From Mixophyes australis (taxonomy: Eukaryota; Chordata; Amphibia; Anura; Limnodynastidae): a stretch of 64,000 bases of DNA. Positions 46,205 through 60,500 of the stretch are shown piece after piece. The stretch's first letter is position 1, and the number at the start of each line of letters is the position of its first letter. The notes beneath the pieces are model-generated. The model worked only from the letters and a program-made list of their open reading frames with translations. It was not told where the DNA came from and made no database searches. Position numbers and translations under genes: made by a program. The DNA is taken from assembly GCA_036250195.1 (NCBI GenBank), contig JAVHZZ010000006.1, positions 79,135,369 through 79,199,368 on the forward strand, read 5' to 3'.

Positions 46205-47689
46205 GCTCTGAAGAAAATAAATAAATATTCAAATGTTATCCAGTAGTACATTGTTGTTTTTATTCCACATTTTTTAGTGTCTTCCCTGGCACTGTGGGGG
46301 TTAATGTAGATTGAAGCTGACAGGAAGGTGCATTGATGCAGTCACTGTGCTGCCCTGGAACGTGGGTATTGTGGGCACACTGGCTGCTCACTGATGTAGA
46401 GATTAGTGGGTGGAATCAATGCAGGGCGCAGCTCAGCAATCACAGGAAAAATGGCACTCTGATGCTGATGTGAAACCAGTTTTGTATGAGTGCCAGGCAG
46501 GGCGTAGGTCTGTATCCATCTGTGCATTCTGATTAGTTTCTACACAGTGCTGTGCAGCCTTGAGCGTGCTACAGCTATTGCCACTATCCTCCGGAAACAG
46601 GATGAATCACCAGATCGAACCATAGTAGTATGTGTCACTAGGGATTTCATGAGAAAATGATCCATCAATCACATGGCTTGGAGCCCACCATAACTAGGTG
46701 AAGGGGGCTCAGTACCTCAATACTCCTTGCATTGCTGAAATGGTAAAGCAGCATTTTCAGAGGTCTATGGGGCCTCCGTATTGGACGCCACACCACCTAA
46801 GTGCTTCTCATTCCTTCCTATTAGTCTGATGTATACAAAACTTCCTCTACTGAATGACAAACCTGTCTGACTCCAAAACTTATAATAGTATCCATCCATA
46901 TATGGTTTAGTGTTTGTAACTAAATATAGTAAGCTATTTGTTATGATAATTTGTGTCTAAGTCTGTCAACAAGTAGGTGAATGTTTGAAACAGTGCAAAT
47001 TTTATGAGTAGTACTCTCACCTTGTCTCATATGTTAGGCAGGAAGAGGATGGAGCACTGATTGGAAATGCATTCTGCCATCTTACTGGAAGATCCACAGA
47101 CATTGGGCTCCCCCCGACTACATTGCAGCCCATTACACCATGAATGATACCCTCAGCGGTCACCCATATTGCACTGTCCTAGTTACAGCCCTGATTGACC
47201 GGCTGATTGCCACTGGTGATGCTATATGCGGCTTTAGCCGACCCTGAAGCCAGCAGCTTTGTTTTGGGCCGGGTTCTGCAATCCACTCTCCATCCAGATA
47301 AGGTGCTCTCCTGAGGCAAGTCGTCTCCCACATGGATCTCACTACTTTAGCCTGTCATCGGACTATGGGGCTGAGCATCGGGATTGGCAGGGCAGCGTGC
47401 CTCTCTGCCAATCAGTTTCTGTGATCTCAGCTCAACTATGCTTGTAGGGCAGCTTATCAACTGTCTGGTGCCCCTGAGGCACTAGCTGGTTTGAACCTCT
47501 GTTGAGCCTCTTCCATCCTACGCCAGTGTCTGCCGGCGTTTTGGGCCTACTGTGATGTGTCGGACCTGCGCTCACCAGCAGAAGGAGATTGAATGGTGTT
47601 GACCTCATCTGGACACAATTTATACCACTCCGGCCTGTTCACCACTTATTAGATACATAGATCTTCTCCATGTTTCCTGTCTACAACCA
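45063..47689. other. gene-free stretch, nothing firm
   Basis: Includes a TA microsatellite at 46159-46203. Elsewhere no exon, RNA gene or element is recognised, though 47140-47690 leads without a break into a LINE-like tail and may be part of that element. Confidence 0.4.
46159..46203. repeat. TA microsatellite
   Basis: Alternating TA run interrupted once by TG. Confidence 0.95.
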
Positions 47690-47960
47690 ACGATGCTTGC
47701 ACACTCGCTATTCCAAGCTTAATGTCCTTCTACCTCTCTATCCCCTCCCTCTAGAATGTAAGCTCTCATAGACAAGGCCTCTACCCTGTTTCTTGTTTGT
47801 GCACTCGGTCGTCCTTGTTTGTCCCTGTTATGTCTTATGCTGAGTTTTTCTGTATGCAATTTGTATTGTCCAGTTATGACATGTACTATTTTACTGTTTG
47901 CTCTCCGCATGACGCTGCAGACCCTTTGTAGCACCTTATAGATAAAAGATAATAATATGT
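47690..47960 (+). mobile_element. LINE 3' UTR and tail
   Basis: AATGTAAGCTCTCATAGACAAGG and CGCTGCAGACCCTTTGTAGCACC parallel the 3' UTR of the L2 LINE at 37980 (TGTGAGCTCATATGAGCAGGG, CGCTGCAGAAACCTTGTGGCGCC). The tail is AGATAAAAGATAATAATA. No coding part is recognised upstream. Confidence 0.6.
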
Positions 47961-48520
47961 TGCATCTACATAAATAAAAGCTAATAATAATAAATATTAC
48001 ATTTTCTTTTTCCCTCCATCAAGCTTCACACATAGTTATTATTAGATGTTTACAATGTAATGAATTGTACTTTCTGCACAGTTTATTTGTGTATAAATAG
48101 TACAGGAGACATAATATTGCTTTCAGCTCGATAGCAAGTCCTTACACACAATTCACCCTGCAGTCTTATCAGTCCTGAGCCAATACTTGATGCACTCCTA
48201 CTGCTCTGTTTGTACAGAAATGCACTTTATTGTATTGTAATAGCCAGCACTTATGAGTTGGCAGGATAATATATGAACAGTATTAATTATATTTTGTGGC
48301 ATCCTCAATTGTATGCACAGTTGTGTTTCACTCCTTCACTTTGCTGGATGGTTAATTGCTATTGTGATCCAGTGACACAACTATGTTTTTTGAAAGTAGT
48401 ATATTTGAGGCAGGTACCCTTGGATGATGATGATGGATACCAGTGATATAAACCTCAGCAGATGCCATGTCTCCACATCTGCAATGCTTCACAGATGAAA
48501 CAAGAGCTGTTTATTTAGAT

Positions 48521-48714
48521 CATGGTTCCTCAACTCTGGCCCTCAAATGCCCCTACTCGCAACAGGCCATTTCTTTCAGGATTCCCTTAGTAATTAGCAC
48601 AGGCAAATTAATCTTTTGCACTGGTTTAGTAATGATTCTACTGGTTTCCACAGAAGGAAATCTTTAAAACATGACTTGCTGTGAGCACTTTAGGACTGGA
48701 GTTGAGAAAGCCTG
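48521..48714. mobile_element. hAT-like MITE, diverged
   Basis: The ends CATGGTTCCTCAACTCTGGCCC and GGACTGGAGTTGAGAAAGCCTG are diverged forms of the terminal repeats of the element at 49304. No 8-bp duplication survives. Confidence 0.65.
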
Positions 48715-48959
48715 ATTCGGAAGCAGTGAGGCCTCTGGCAGACCTAAGGTGTGCTCTCACATGTCTGACATGTGGCCTCCTCCTAATAGCACTTGAAACA
48801 AACCCTAGTTAAAGTAATTAAACCTTGCCACCCTAGGAGTCATTCCTGTATAACAAGTAGCCTCCCTTATAAAAGCAATAATAACAAAGAGATTTCTAGA
48901 TGCTAATATGCCCTTTTCAATCACTTCTGCAGGCTGAATGGTCCTTTATAGCTTGCTTG

Positions 48960-49065
48960 GCAATCTGTGGTTCGCCAGGTACTGTGGAACTACAAGTCTC
49001 AGCATTGGCAGGGTATGCTGGATCTTGTAGTTCTACTACAGCTGGAGAACTCCATGTTGCCTGCT
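48960..49065. mobile_element. small inverted-repeat element
   Basis: TGGAACTACAAGTCTCAGCAT and ATGCTGGATCTTGTAGTTCTA are inverted mates spaced by a few bases, the core of a common vertebrate MITE family. Outer ends are unclear. Confidence 0.55.
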
Positions 49066-49303
49066 TCTGCCTTAGAGCAGTGACGATTAACCTTTTCTTT
49101 TAACTGGACCTCAAGTCTCAGTGTGGCATTACTCTGGGACCCCAAGTCAGAGGGTATCATTAATTCTGGACCCTATGGGTCAGTGTGCCATTGTTTTGGG
49201 ACCCCAAAATAGGTGTTTTACAATAAAATATATTCCAATTATCACACAAAGTTGACCTCAAATACAGATGCTGAGACTCTACTTGGGGTCCCATCCCTTA
49301 CAG

Positions 49304-49483
49304 CAGTGTTTCTCAACTCCAGTCCTCAGGACCCACAGTGCAGGATTGCCAGGTGACCAGTTAAATAATTATACCACCTGCTACACTGTGTCAGTCAGTA
49401 ATGAATACACCTGTGCTCCAACAAGGAGATATGGAAAACATGTACTGCTAGGGGGTCCTGAGGACTGGAGTTGAGAAACACTG
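49304..49483. mobile_element. hAT MITE with 8-bp TSD
   Basis: A 180-bp element with ends CAGTGTTTCTCAACTCCAGT / ACTGGAGTTGAGAAACACTG, including the CAGNG terminus usual in hAT. The flanks CCTTACAG (49296-49303) and CCTTAGAG (49484-49491) match at 7 of 8 bases. Confidence 0.92.
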
Positions 49484-49491
49484 CCTTAGAG

Positions 49492-50819
49492 GCAAGTTGC
49501 CTTCTCTAGATTACACAGCCCCTGACCACCTTAGACTTTGCATGGGTAGTTGTAGCTACTGGCCTTAAAGCTCTGGGTTCCAGGCTGCAGCCTTAATTGT
49601 CCTTATTATAATATGCCAGTATTATAGGTCACATGTAGCATACAACATTTAACAAACCATAAGGCCTGACTCTGTCCAACTATCAGTACCTAGGGAACAC
49701 TGAGCTCTCTAGAAGTGGAATTCCTAACCAAATATAGGGTTGATGAATTTAACCAAATAAAGAAAAACCATGGGAGATCCTCTGCCAGAGCTCGTCTCAC
49801 ATGCTGCCATCCACAGTGGAAATTTGTATCTCGTCACCCACCCTACTAAATGAGAGCATGTCAGGAATTCCTCCACTGAAAACAAACTGCAGAGAGAATG
49901 TTTTCATCCAAGCAGCAGATTTAAATTGCAAGAATTTATCCCACAGCCACTTCACAAACAACCGAATGTCAAAGTGAATCTGTGATGGACAGATTTGCAA
50001 TATTTACCATGTAATACGTTCATTGCAGAGGCGGATCTAGATTTTTTTGTTTGGTTTACCAATTATACGGACCTCTAAAATATATCTGTTTGTGTATATC
50101 AGGATTCCCTCTACTGTGTCCTCTGCTACTACTATTTTCTCTGTACCTCCGCCTTCTTGTGCAGATAATACATTCCCTTATTAACCTGATTCATGTTACT
50201 GTAGTTTTCCATTTATTTACATCTTTAATATTTGCAGATTATAGTTTATTTGAAAAGATACAAATGCAGTATATCTGTAAACATGTTGACAATCCCACAT
50301 GATCAAATTCCCAAAACACAGTACAAGCTTCTCCCCACATCACCAAATCATCAAAACAGTACATCCCTCAAAACAAACACAGTACGTCTGTGGCTACTGA
50401 GGGGCCCAGATTGCCCTAACCTGTTTTGTTTTTTATTTGCTGAGGGGCCTGGATTTCCCTTTCGTTTTGGTCCAGCACTTTTTAATTCCTCCCACTCATG
50501 TTGGTTGCCCATTACTTTCAAATGCCGCTGTGCTGCTAGCTCTGCTTCACTGCACATTGGGCGGGCAGCCGGAGCAACTACCAATGCTGTGCCATACTTC
50601 CACTAGCGAGACTTTGTTGTTGGGGGCAGGCAGATGAGCCACTGCGTTGCTAAGGATGTCAGCGTTGGCCTATGAGAGAAGTACAGGTGCAAGACATGCA
50701 CACCCTGAAGATGTCTGTGCTTTGATTGGTAGCTCAACAACTTGCTGCTGCTGAACTACCACAGTACCGACACCTTCAAAGAGATAGCAACAAGGGGGAA
50801 AAGGAAAGTGCACCATCTT
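49492..50819. other. gene-free stretch, one possible hAT end
   Basis: CAGAGGCGGATCTAG at about 50026-50040 resembles a hAT left end without a partner. Overlapping frames at 50232-50637 on both strands show no recognisable domain. Confidence 0.35.
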
Positions 50820-52140
50820 GATACTCTTTCAGACTTCAATAAAAATAAAAACACTGTCCTATCCTGGTTCTCATCCTACCAATCTAATCGATCTTTCAGT
50901 GTTAATTTCTCTTTATCCACCTTTGCTCCGTTTCTTTATCAGTTGGAGTACCACAAGGCTCAGTACTAGGTCCTCTTCTGTTCTCTATGTATACCACTTA
51001 TCTTGAAAAACTAATAAGCTCCTTTGGATTCATATCATATCTATGCAGATGATCCCCAAACTTTTCTATCCTCTCCTGATCTCTCAACATCTGTGTTGCC
51101 CCGCGATACTGACTGTCTTTCTGCCATTTCATCCTGGATGTCCTCTCGCCAACTCAAAATCATTTTAAAACCAGAGCTAATAATTTTCCCACCAGCCAAT
51201 AGAAGTTAACTACCTGACATTTCTATTTCTGTTGACAATATGACAATAAATCCTATCCCACAAACTTGCTTCCTAGGTGTGATTCTTGACTCAGAACTAT
51301 CCTTTGTTCCATACATCGACTCTATATTTAAATCATGTTGCACACATCTAAAAAACATTTTCCAGAATACGCACATATCTTACACAAGGCACTACAAAAA
51401 CTTTAATTCAAGAATTCATCATCTCCCGCATTGACTTTTGCAATTCCCTCCTTACTGGTCTTTCCCAAATCAGACTCTTACCCCCTACAATGTAGTTTGC
51501 ACGTAGTATCTATAATAGATTGATTTTTCTTGAAAATCGTTCTTCCTCTGCTGAGTCACTCTGTGGGGTATATTTACTAAACTGCAGGTTTGAAAAAGTG
51601 GAGATGTTGCCTATAGCAACCAATCAGATTGTAGATGTCATTTTACAGAATGTACTAAATAAATGACAGCTAGAATCTGATTAGTTGCTATAGGCAACAT
51701 CTCCACTTTTTCAAACCTGCAGTTTAGTAAATCTAGCCCTGTCAGTCTCTACATTGGTTGCCTCTTTTTTTACCGAATCCAATATAAAATGCTTCTACTA
51801 ACATAAAAGGTCATTAACAAAACTGCACCGACATACATCTCCTCACTTGTCTCAAAATATCTCCCAACTCGGCACGTCAGTCCTGCACAAGATCACCACA
51901 TGCTCCCATTCCTGGTTACTTTTTCCGGGCTGCACTCACTTTGCAGTATTTCCACCATCTCAAAATAAGACTTTCCTCTCGTCTTCAAACCTTTAAGTGT
52001 TCTTTGAAAACCCACCTCTTCAGGCAAGCTTATAATATTCCTTACTCACCCTCTTAACCTCACTAGGTTACCCTATTACCACCCTTTGCACCTGTGACTT
52101 TTTCATTTCATGTGTTAATCCTTTGTTGTGCTGTTTTGCT
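50820..52140 (+). mobile_element. L2-clade LINE, decayed and split by a MITE
   Basis: Fragments in shifting frames keep the order of L2 reverse transcriptase: [16 protein letters not shown] (about 50860), a [18 protein letters not shown] stretch (50944-50985), YLYADD (51036-51055), LGVILDSELSFVPYID (51280) and IISRIDFCNSLLTGL (51416). A MITE sits at 51565-51739. After it come SLHWLPLF-like sequence, LSSRLQTFKCSLKTHLFRQAYNIP and a 3' UTR to about 52140. The C-terminus matches the copy at 5593 (FKCFLKTHLFRQAYNIP), so both belong to one subfamily. Multiple stops and frameshifts. Confidence 0.85.
51565..51739. mobile_element. MITE nested in L2 LINE
   Basis: A 175-bp near-perfect inverted repeat (arms ATTTACTAAACTGCAGG ... 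CCTGCAGTTTAGTAAAT, inner arms TTGCCTATAGCAACCAATCAG / CTGATTAGTTGCTATAGGCAA). The ends are GGG/CCC with a 3-bp flank TGT on both sides (51562-51564, 51740-51742). It interrupts the LINE reading frame just before the SLHWLP-coding segment. PIF/Harbinger-like by ends and duplication length. Confidence 0.88.
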
Positions 52141-53554
52141 AATATATGTGTAGCCTAGTTCTAAAAGCAGTTAAAACTGTTTCATTAATGACACACAATA
52201 TGCGCAACATCTATCTAGTAGTCTGTGAAAACTGCATCTTGAAGTATTAAAAGCAGAAGTAAAGTAAAGTATTACCTCACTGAGAAAAGTCAGGTTAGGA
52301 GTTATGCTTATGCACACAAACTACTGCTGTAATGAAGTTGCTATATGGCTTTCTCTTTGCTATATATTTGAAAATAAAAGGAATATCTACATAGTGCTGA
52401 CATGTTAGATAGTGTGACAGGAAACCGTGCAGGGATTTAATAGAGAAGTTGTGTATACTGACACATCAGGAAGTGAAGGCCAAGCATAAGTGATAGATAA
52501 ACCAATTACAGAAATTGCCAGGCCCTTGAAGTATGGTGGCCCTTGAGAATAGAACGATTATTGAATTGCTAGAACTTTAACTGTCTGTGAATAAACATAC
52601 ATTTAACTGTAGAGAGTTAAGCAGTAAAGAAAAGACAAATAACCGACATTGTTTAATTATTACAATGAGTACCTGCTGTCCATAATACTGAGAACTGGCT
52701 TCCAAGTCATCTGGGGGGTGCTGAATTTTATTTGTCTGAGATGCCTTCGGGTAAAAAAAGCTATTTAAATGTATAAAAGGAGCAGCTTCCCAAAACAGTA
52801 GAAAAAAAATTGACTTTGTTTGATCTAACCAAACTTTCAAATAAATCATTAGGCAAATATACATTACAATGTATATTCTGTAACATTACAACAGACTGGG
52901 TAACAACAGAAATATATCTATTTTGCAACAGAACAAGCCCTTTGTCTAGGACTTCCAGGCAAGATGCAAAAATGCTTCTCATTCTGCTGCTTGGTGTTTG
53001 ACCTGCAGACTGTATCACTGCACAGGAAACAGGAAGAATCAAGAATTCTTTTTACCACCCATTGTACAATCTCTAGTTTCCTTTCAGCTGTAGTAATGGA
53101 TACAGAAATACAAACTTTATAGTTTGTATCATCATCTACAGCATCATATGTATAGTACCAATAGGTAAAAACACTAAATACACATAAACAGTGCACTATT
53201 ACATCTGGTGAGATGTTTGTACCCTTCTAGCTTCAAGATCAATCTTAAAAATCATTGCAATGACCGATTACTGACGTAGCACACTATGAACATAAGCATT
53301 ACATGTCTCGGCATATCTCAATATGGATTGCAAGCTCTTGGGCACTGTAATATTTGCAGTCTGCATGCATCACAGCCCTGTGCACTGGAACATCGTCCTT
53401 TGCACAAAATCATATCTCTCTAAAACTTGATTTTATTGTTGCAATCGGTGACTGCACCTATTGCACATTCATATAAGAATAAAAAATATATAATAAATAA
53501 TAATGTTATGACGCTGTCAGGGCCTCACACACCTTTTCTGCTCATAACCTCATG
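52141..53554. other. upstream of actin, nothing recognised
   Basis: AT-rich sequence up to the CpG island. Overlapping frames on both strands at 52577-53196 show no recognisable domain. Confidence 0.45.
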
Positions 53555-53608
53555 CAGCTTCAGGGGTTCCGGGAGGCGTGGCGACCGCCCCCTGTCCCGC
53601 CCCGTCGG

Positions 53609-53613
53609 CCAAT
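53609..53613 (+). promoter_or_regulatory. CCAAT box
   Basis: CCAAT in the sense orientation about 120 bp before the inferred start site, likely an NF-Y site, paired with the CArG box 30 bp downstream as in other vertebrate cytoskeletal actin promoters. Confidence 0.75.
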
Positions 53614-53638
53614 GGTGTAGCTTGTTTCTGAAAGATGC

Positions 53639-53648
53639 CCATATTTGG
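53639..53648 (+). promoter_or_regulatory. CArG box (SRF site)
   Basis: CCATATTTGG is a perfect CC(A/T)6GG serum response element about 85 bp upstream of the inferred start. Serum response factor acting here gives actin genes their response to serum and to actin/MRTF levels (known for the family). Confidence 0.9.
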
Positions 53649-53670
53649 CGATGTTCTGTCCGCGCGCTAG

Positions 53671-53680
53671 CGGGCGGGGC
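53671..53680 (+). promoter_or_regulatory. GC box (Sp1-type)
   Basis: CGGGCGGGGC lies between the CArG and TATA-like boxes, a standard Sp1/KLF-type site. Confidence 0.65.
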
Positions 53681-53695
53681 TGGGAGCCGCTGACG

Positions 53696-53703
53696 TTAAA
53701 TAG
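53696..53703 (+). promoter_or_regulatory. TATA-like box
   Basis: TTAAATAG lies 32 bp upstream of an initiator-like A at 53728 (CTCATTC). It is the only AT-rich patch in the GC-rich core promoter. Confidence 0.7.
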
Positions 53704-53727
53704 CATAACGGCCGGCAGTGTGGTCTC

Positions 53728-53806
53728 ATTCAGCCGGCGGCAGCGGACCTGACAGCACCTTCCCTCCTAAACACAGCATATTGCTTTCCTCTCAGGAAAC
53801 CTCCAG
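53728..53806 (+). other. actg1: actin exon 1 (non-coding 5' UTR)
   Basis: Inferred from the TATA-like spacing at the left and a strong donor (CTCCAG|GTAAGCGG) at the right. It has no ATG, so the long first intron (53807-55026) separates promoter and coding sequence, the usual layout of vertebrate cytoplasmic actin genes. The start site is approximate. Confidence 0.75.
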
Positions 53807-54469
53807 GTAAGCGGACGAGTGCCTGGAAGTGTATTGTGTGTAGGACGTTATTCGGGGATGGTTTTATTTATTTTTTTCACTGGGAATACACGGTTCTTGT
53901 TATCCGAGAGTTGAGACGGCGCCGCAGCCCTTGTATTTTAAGTGCATGGTGGTCTTTGGTAGTGAAGCTTTACGGTCATTCACTGTTTGTGGTACAGAGA
54001 GAAAGCGAGCGGGATGCGGTAGCCGCGACCTGTGGCAGGGAGACCTGGTCCGTGGCGGTGGATATTGTATACGAGAATTGTCTGTAACATCTGCTGGCTG
54101 CGCTAAGGTTATAAACGGTAGTTTATGGCGGAGATACCGACTGTTCTGTTAGATTGTTCTGCGGCCGGGCGGTTAAAGGTGCCGCAGTGAAAGGGTGGGG
54201 CCGTCTGCTTTGTGTGATGGGGCTTTGACTGTGGGGCAGGAACAGGGCGCTGTCACTTCGCGGGCTCTGAGGCGCCCGTCTGACATTAACGGAGGGCGGT
54301 GCCAGTTACCAGGGGACAGACGTGACGTCATGAGCCGACTCCCCTCCATCGTTGGATTATACGGCGATAGTATTTTCCCGTAACTGCCGCTCTGCATATG
54401 AGCAAGCCACGCCCCGGGGTCTAGTATAAGCCGGGTTAGTCTTGGTGGGTGTGGTCAGGACAGCTCTTG

Positions 54470-54479
54470 CCGTATATGG
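54470..54479 (+). promoter_or_regulatory. CArG-like site in intron 1
   Basis: CCGTATATGG departs from the CArG consensus at one base. Intron-1 CArG elements act as enhancers in other vertebrate actin genes. This one is only a candidate. Confidence 0.3.
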
Positions 54480-55034
54480 GCACAAGACTGCTGATTGGTG
54501 GGAGGTAAATTCAAACGGCCGGCTTGTGGGCGGGGTTGTAACTGCGCAGTTTCCTGTCTCATGTCTAGAGATCTAGGTGGGGTCGGAACTCTTCATACAC
54601 CGGACGTCACTGCCAAGTGTACAGCGTGTGATTAGGGCGAGGCCCCTGCAGTTGTGGCCTGAGTGTGATTACTGGCTTTAGACGGCATTATCTGATTGCT
54701 CAAAAACTAAATGCCCAGATAATTGTGCTGCAGTAATGTTGAATTAATATTGCACTGATCCTAGATTGCTTTTGTAGGTAAATGACTAACGAGTTTGTCA
54801 TACTGAAGTGATTGCATACGTAAGACAAATTGGCTTCAATAGAATACCTGTTATGTAGCTTTTGATTGGGATGCCTTACAGTGGTGCATAACATCGGTGC
54901 CACAATACTTACTGTGTTTTTGTGATTAAATAATAGACTCTCAACAAGGTTAATGTGTGGTTTTTTTTTGTTTTTTTTTAAGCTGAATGTGCTCTTAATT
55001 TAGACTTTTTTTTTGTTTTTTTACAGTAAAATAA

Positions 55035-56737
<1,703 letters not shown>

Positions 56738-57585
56738 ATGGACTGCTAGCAGATGCGTTGCATTTGCTGCGTGAGTTCTTCAAAGTATTAATTTGCCTCG
56801 GCAGATGTGTACGCCTCATGCTAGCCTTGTGAAACTGGAATAGAGCCAACTTCCAAATGAACTTGCCCTTGGAATGTGAGACATTCTTAAGTCACATCTT
56901 GTTGGGATTTTTTTGTAATGCAAGACTTGGATCTGTCTCGAAACCATTCCTGTGGTCAGTGCTAGCATATCATACCCTGTACACACCTCTTATACAAACC
57001 CTGGTTGGCATTCAGTCTGGGTGTCCATTAAGCTAAGTCTTGCGTAGAAAGAAGCACTTCTGTGAAAGGCTGCCGATCTGCGACCGTATTGTGAATGATA
57101 CTTCCCCCTTGGGAGTTGAATGTAACTGTCATAGGGAGAAGTTGAGGTTAGAGTTGTGTACAGGGTATCTGAGGTTTAGGCTTCCAGGTATCTCTTTAGC
57201 GCTTCATATTCCAGAATTTCATGTCTGAGGCTTGTAGAAGTTCATGAAGGAATTTTCACTTTGTCTTGCCACACTTCTCTAGTATGGCTGGGAAACATGG
57301 CATCCAGGCCTTAGAACCAGTTTTGGTTTTTTTTGGGTTTTCTCTTTTTTTTCTTAGCCCAGTTTGTATTCCCAACGTTCAACATGGGTCTGAAGTTACA
57401 AACCTATTGCAGTTACACCTGTAAATTTATTCATCCAAGTTAATTTATGTACTTTTTTTTGTATGTTGCCTTAATGTTCTCACATGACCGTAGAAAACCA
57501 AAATTTGTAAGTCCTCATGAGGTTGAAAATTGTAACTCCCAGAAACACTTTATTGTGTAACAAATAAAGCGCTGCAGTAAAAAGA
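56738..57585 (+). other. actg1: actin 3' UTR
   Basis: About 850 nt from the stop codon to the poly(A) site. It begins ATGGACTGCTAGC and then GATGCGTTGCA, which echoes the start of vertebrate actin 3' UTRs (GGACT and GCGTT). Later parts are T-rich. No repeat element interrupts it. Confidence 0.85.
57563..57568 (+). terminator. actg1: poly(A) signal AATAAA
   Basis: AATAAA inside GTAACAAATAAAGCGCTGC, followed by a likely cleavage site near 57580-57586 and a GT-rich stretch (TTGTGTAGTTGTC, from 57588). Confidence 0.9.
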
Positions 57586-57589
57586 AATT

Positions 57590-60500
57590 TGTGTAGTTGT
57601 CAAATGTTCCTGAAGCAAAGCACTACTCTGGTACACTGCATGGCCTAACATGCAATACAAGGTAACATTGGGTAGTTTACACACTTACTGGTGGGTAGCC
57701 TCCTGCTTGTGTTACACAGAATCACACAGAATCCCATGCTCAACAGCTGCAGAACCACAGGTAGTTAATCACTTGCAGTCTGCTTCCTTCAGTCTTGCTC
57801 TAATTCTAAGCAAGGTGTGGAGGCATTGCTTATCTGCTGCAAGGTTCTTACCCCTCAGCTTTTATAAACAATGTTACTTGCCTGGTCATGGCAGACATGT
57901 ATGCATTACTAGTCATATACTAATCCCCTCACTTAACTCCTGTGAGATGGTATATTGTTGACCTAAAAAAAAAGTATGCAAAACATTGTGAGCAGGAGCC
58001 CCTGTCAGTCTCTAACTGCAGCTCCTATGTGACTGGGTCTCCTGCTCATGTGTTGTCATTCCCCCATATAGATGTCTTAAAGTAGCATGGGCTTCTGGGT
58101 TCTGCACTTTGGTGATGAGGCTATTTTGAACATAATATCTAAATTACATAATGTTATCTAGTTTCACTTAATCTCAAAATGAATTTGTTACACAGCTATA
58201 GTAAAAGCACATCAAGCTTTAGGGATAACTATGCAGTCTTGGACTAGAACTTATAACATTCTGTCTAGTCAGAACTAAAAATGCTCAGTGATGATAGGAC
58301 TTGGTAGCAGTTAATGTTTGATGGCAAACCAGGTAAATATTGTAGCAAGTAAGCAAACACTGCAACTATCATTTAAGACAAATTGTACATCTTCGTGTAA
58401 CAGCAATGAGTCTCTTGTCTGGTACAGTACACAATGATCACATCTTAAAAACATATCACATCCAGATAAGGAAAAAGTTTGTCTGAAAATAGCAGCCAAT
58501 CATAGACTACTGTGGTTTATATTATTTGTGCCTCAATGGTATATGGGTAACTGCAGGAAAGTGCCACATATCAAACAATGATCAAGTCTTTTGAAGACTT
58601 CTGTTTTAATAAGGTTGTCATGGAAGACAAATGTGTATGCCTAGCACATACCTGCAGAAGGTGGCATGTGTAAACTTGCAGGCACATAAAAGAGTAAGCC
58701 AGCATCCTTGTTCTAAATATGGTATCTACATCTAACAGTATGTTGACATTATGCAGGTCTAATAACCTTACCATAGTGTAATGTTTTATGTAACCCACCT
58801 TGTTGCCCAATGCTGGTGGTTGATTTCTTCCTTAAAGGCTTCATATGTTAGGCTGTTTAACTGAAAGAAGCATACCAGTTTCGGCAATGATGGGGTTAAT
58901 GCCAACACATGGTGCTTTTGTCTCTAGCTGTCTGTCTGAGAGCACCCCCTGCTGATTCAGCGTGCTGCTCCCTGGGAATCTTTTGTCTTTGGACAAAGAA
59001 CCTCCATGTTACAGGTCCTTTGGATGCCAGATGTCCTTGTGCGCCCCCTCCAATGTAGAACTATGGCCTTGGCATTAAAGCCACTCTGCAACTTCCACAA
59101 ACAGGCTCATTACCTCAGCAAAAAACATGTTTGTACACGCTCTGCACTTATTACAATGCCAGCAGGAGAGAAGCTGGGAGGTTGGCTTCTATATTTCTTC
59201 CAACTTGGATCTTGTCTCATTAGAGAAGGGATATTTTTTTTTTCTCCCCCCCCCCCCCCCCCCCCCCCCAATGTCAGATCTATAAAAATTAAATTAAAAC
59301 TACAGGACATAATACAATTTCTTCCAGACTATTTCTGAAAACTTGCCGTTTTGTCTGGATGTTTTAATTCAAGATCCCTCCTGATGCTGTAGTGTAAATG
59401 GTTTCCTGCTAATCCTCCTTAAAAGGTTAGCATTTCTTAGAATTAAATTTAAAATCTGGTTGCCTGGGCAATTACTCTTGTGTAGTTAGGGAAAAGTTGC
59501 CTTATTTTGCTGCTAGGCCTGGACACTGGTGTCGGATTTTGTGCAAATGTGCTGTGAATACAGTGGTTCAAAGCCATGGGGTGTCAAACACAAATACAGG
59601 TCCCATGTTTTTGTTTTCTACAATATAATAACATAATACAAGTAGGGAAATGTTAAGAGCTCTACATTGATTTACTTTATGAAACTAACTTCTTACCAAC
59701 AAAGTCAAATGAAATGTTAATCCAGAATCTGTACCCCAGACTTCATATGGGGCAGAAATAATGGGTGTCTAAGGATAGGATTCTGGGAGAAGGTGTTGTG
59801 GCCATTTTGGGGAGTAGTGTTATAATGTCCTTGTCTCCATTGTAATGGACAGAGGTGGTACCTTTGTATTAGCTTTGGGATTGGGGTCCACCTTCATTGT
59901 GGAAGGGCAGACTTTCAACATTCTTACACTGGCACTATTGCAATGACAATTCCCCCTGCTACTACCTCACATGTAATGCTCCTAATTATAGGAGCATCAC
60001 ACATCTCTTTAGTTTCTGCATCATCACCAATTGCTTTGGTTTTGGAGCCTAGTGGGAACCATAGCCAGTTATGAATGCTCTTTTGAGCTCCCTGGTATTA
60101 CCCATTGGGTTCTTGGCGATCACCAGTGACTATGAAACTGGAAGCAAATGCACCGTTCCTGTACTGAAGAAGCACATCTGGTTTCTATGGAAGCAGCAGT
60201 GGTAGGTGGGGGACAAATTGATTGTGCCAGTTTCGCATGTTGAAAGGTCGCTGAATGCTGTGGCAGAACTGTGACACACAATCATTTTGTTTTAACAGAA
60301 AATGCCAGTGTAGGATTCTGGTTTTGTTTTTTTTTAGGATTTTTTGATTAAATAACATTACAGGTGCTTCTATTTTTGTGAACTCAATTGCCCCCAAATT
60401 CAGAACTATTGTAAAAGCTACTGTAAAGCAAATAAATGAGCAGACTACTAGTAACTACATAATTCCTGGTAAATTAAAATGAGCAGCGACAGTAGGAGAG

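Larger units (their letters stand above)
53555..54640. promoter_or_regulatory. CpG island over actin promoter and intron 1
   Basis: GC content and CpG density rise sharply at about 53555 and fall by about 54640, against the AT-rich, CpG-poor surroundings. The island spans the promoter, exon 1 and most of intron 1, as expected for a constitutively expressed vertebrate gene. Limits are judged by eye. Confidence 0.85.

Noticed and set aside
57650..57961. 103-codon frame downstream of actin as a possible next gene
   Set aside because: No splice structure, no recognisable domain, and it starts 70 bp after the actin poly(A) site.
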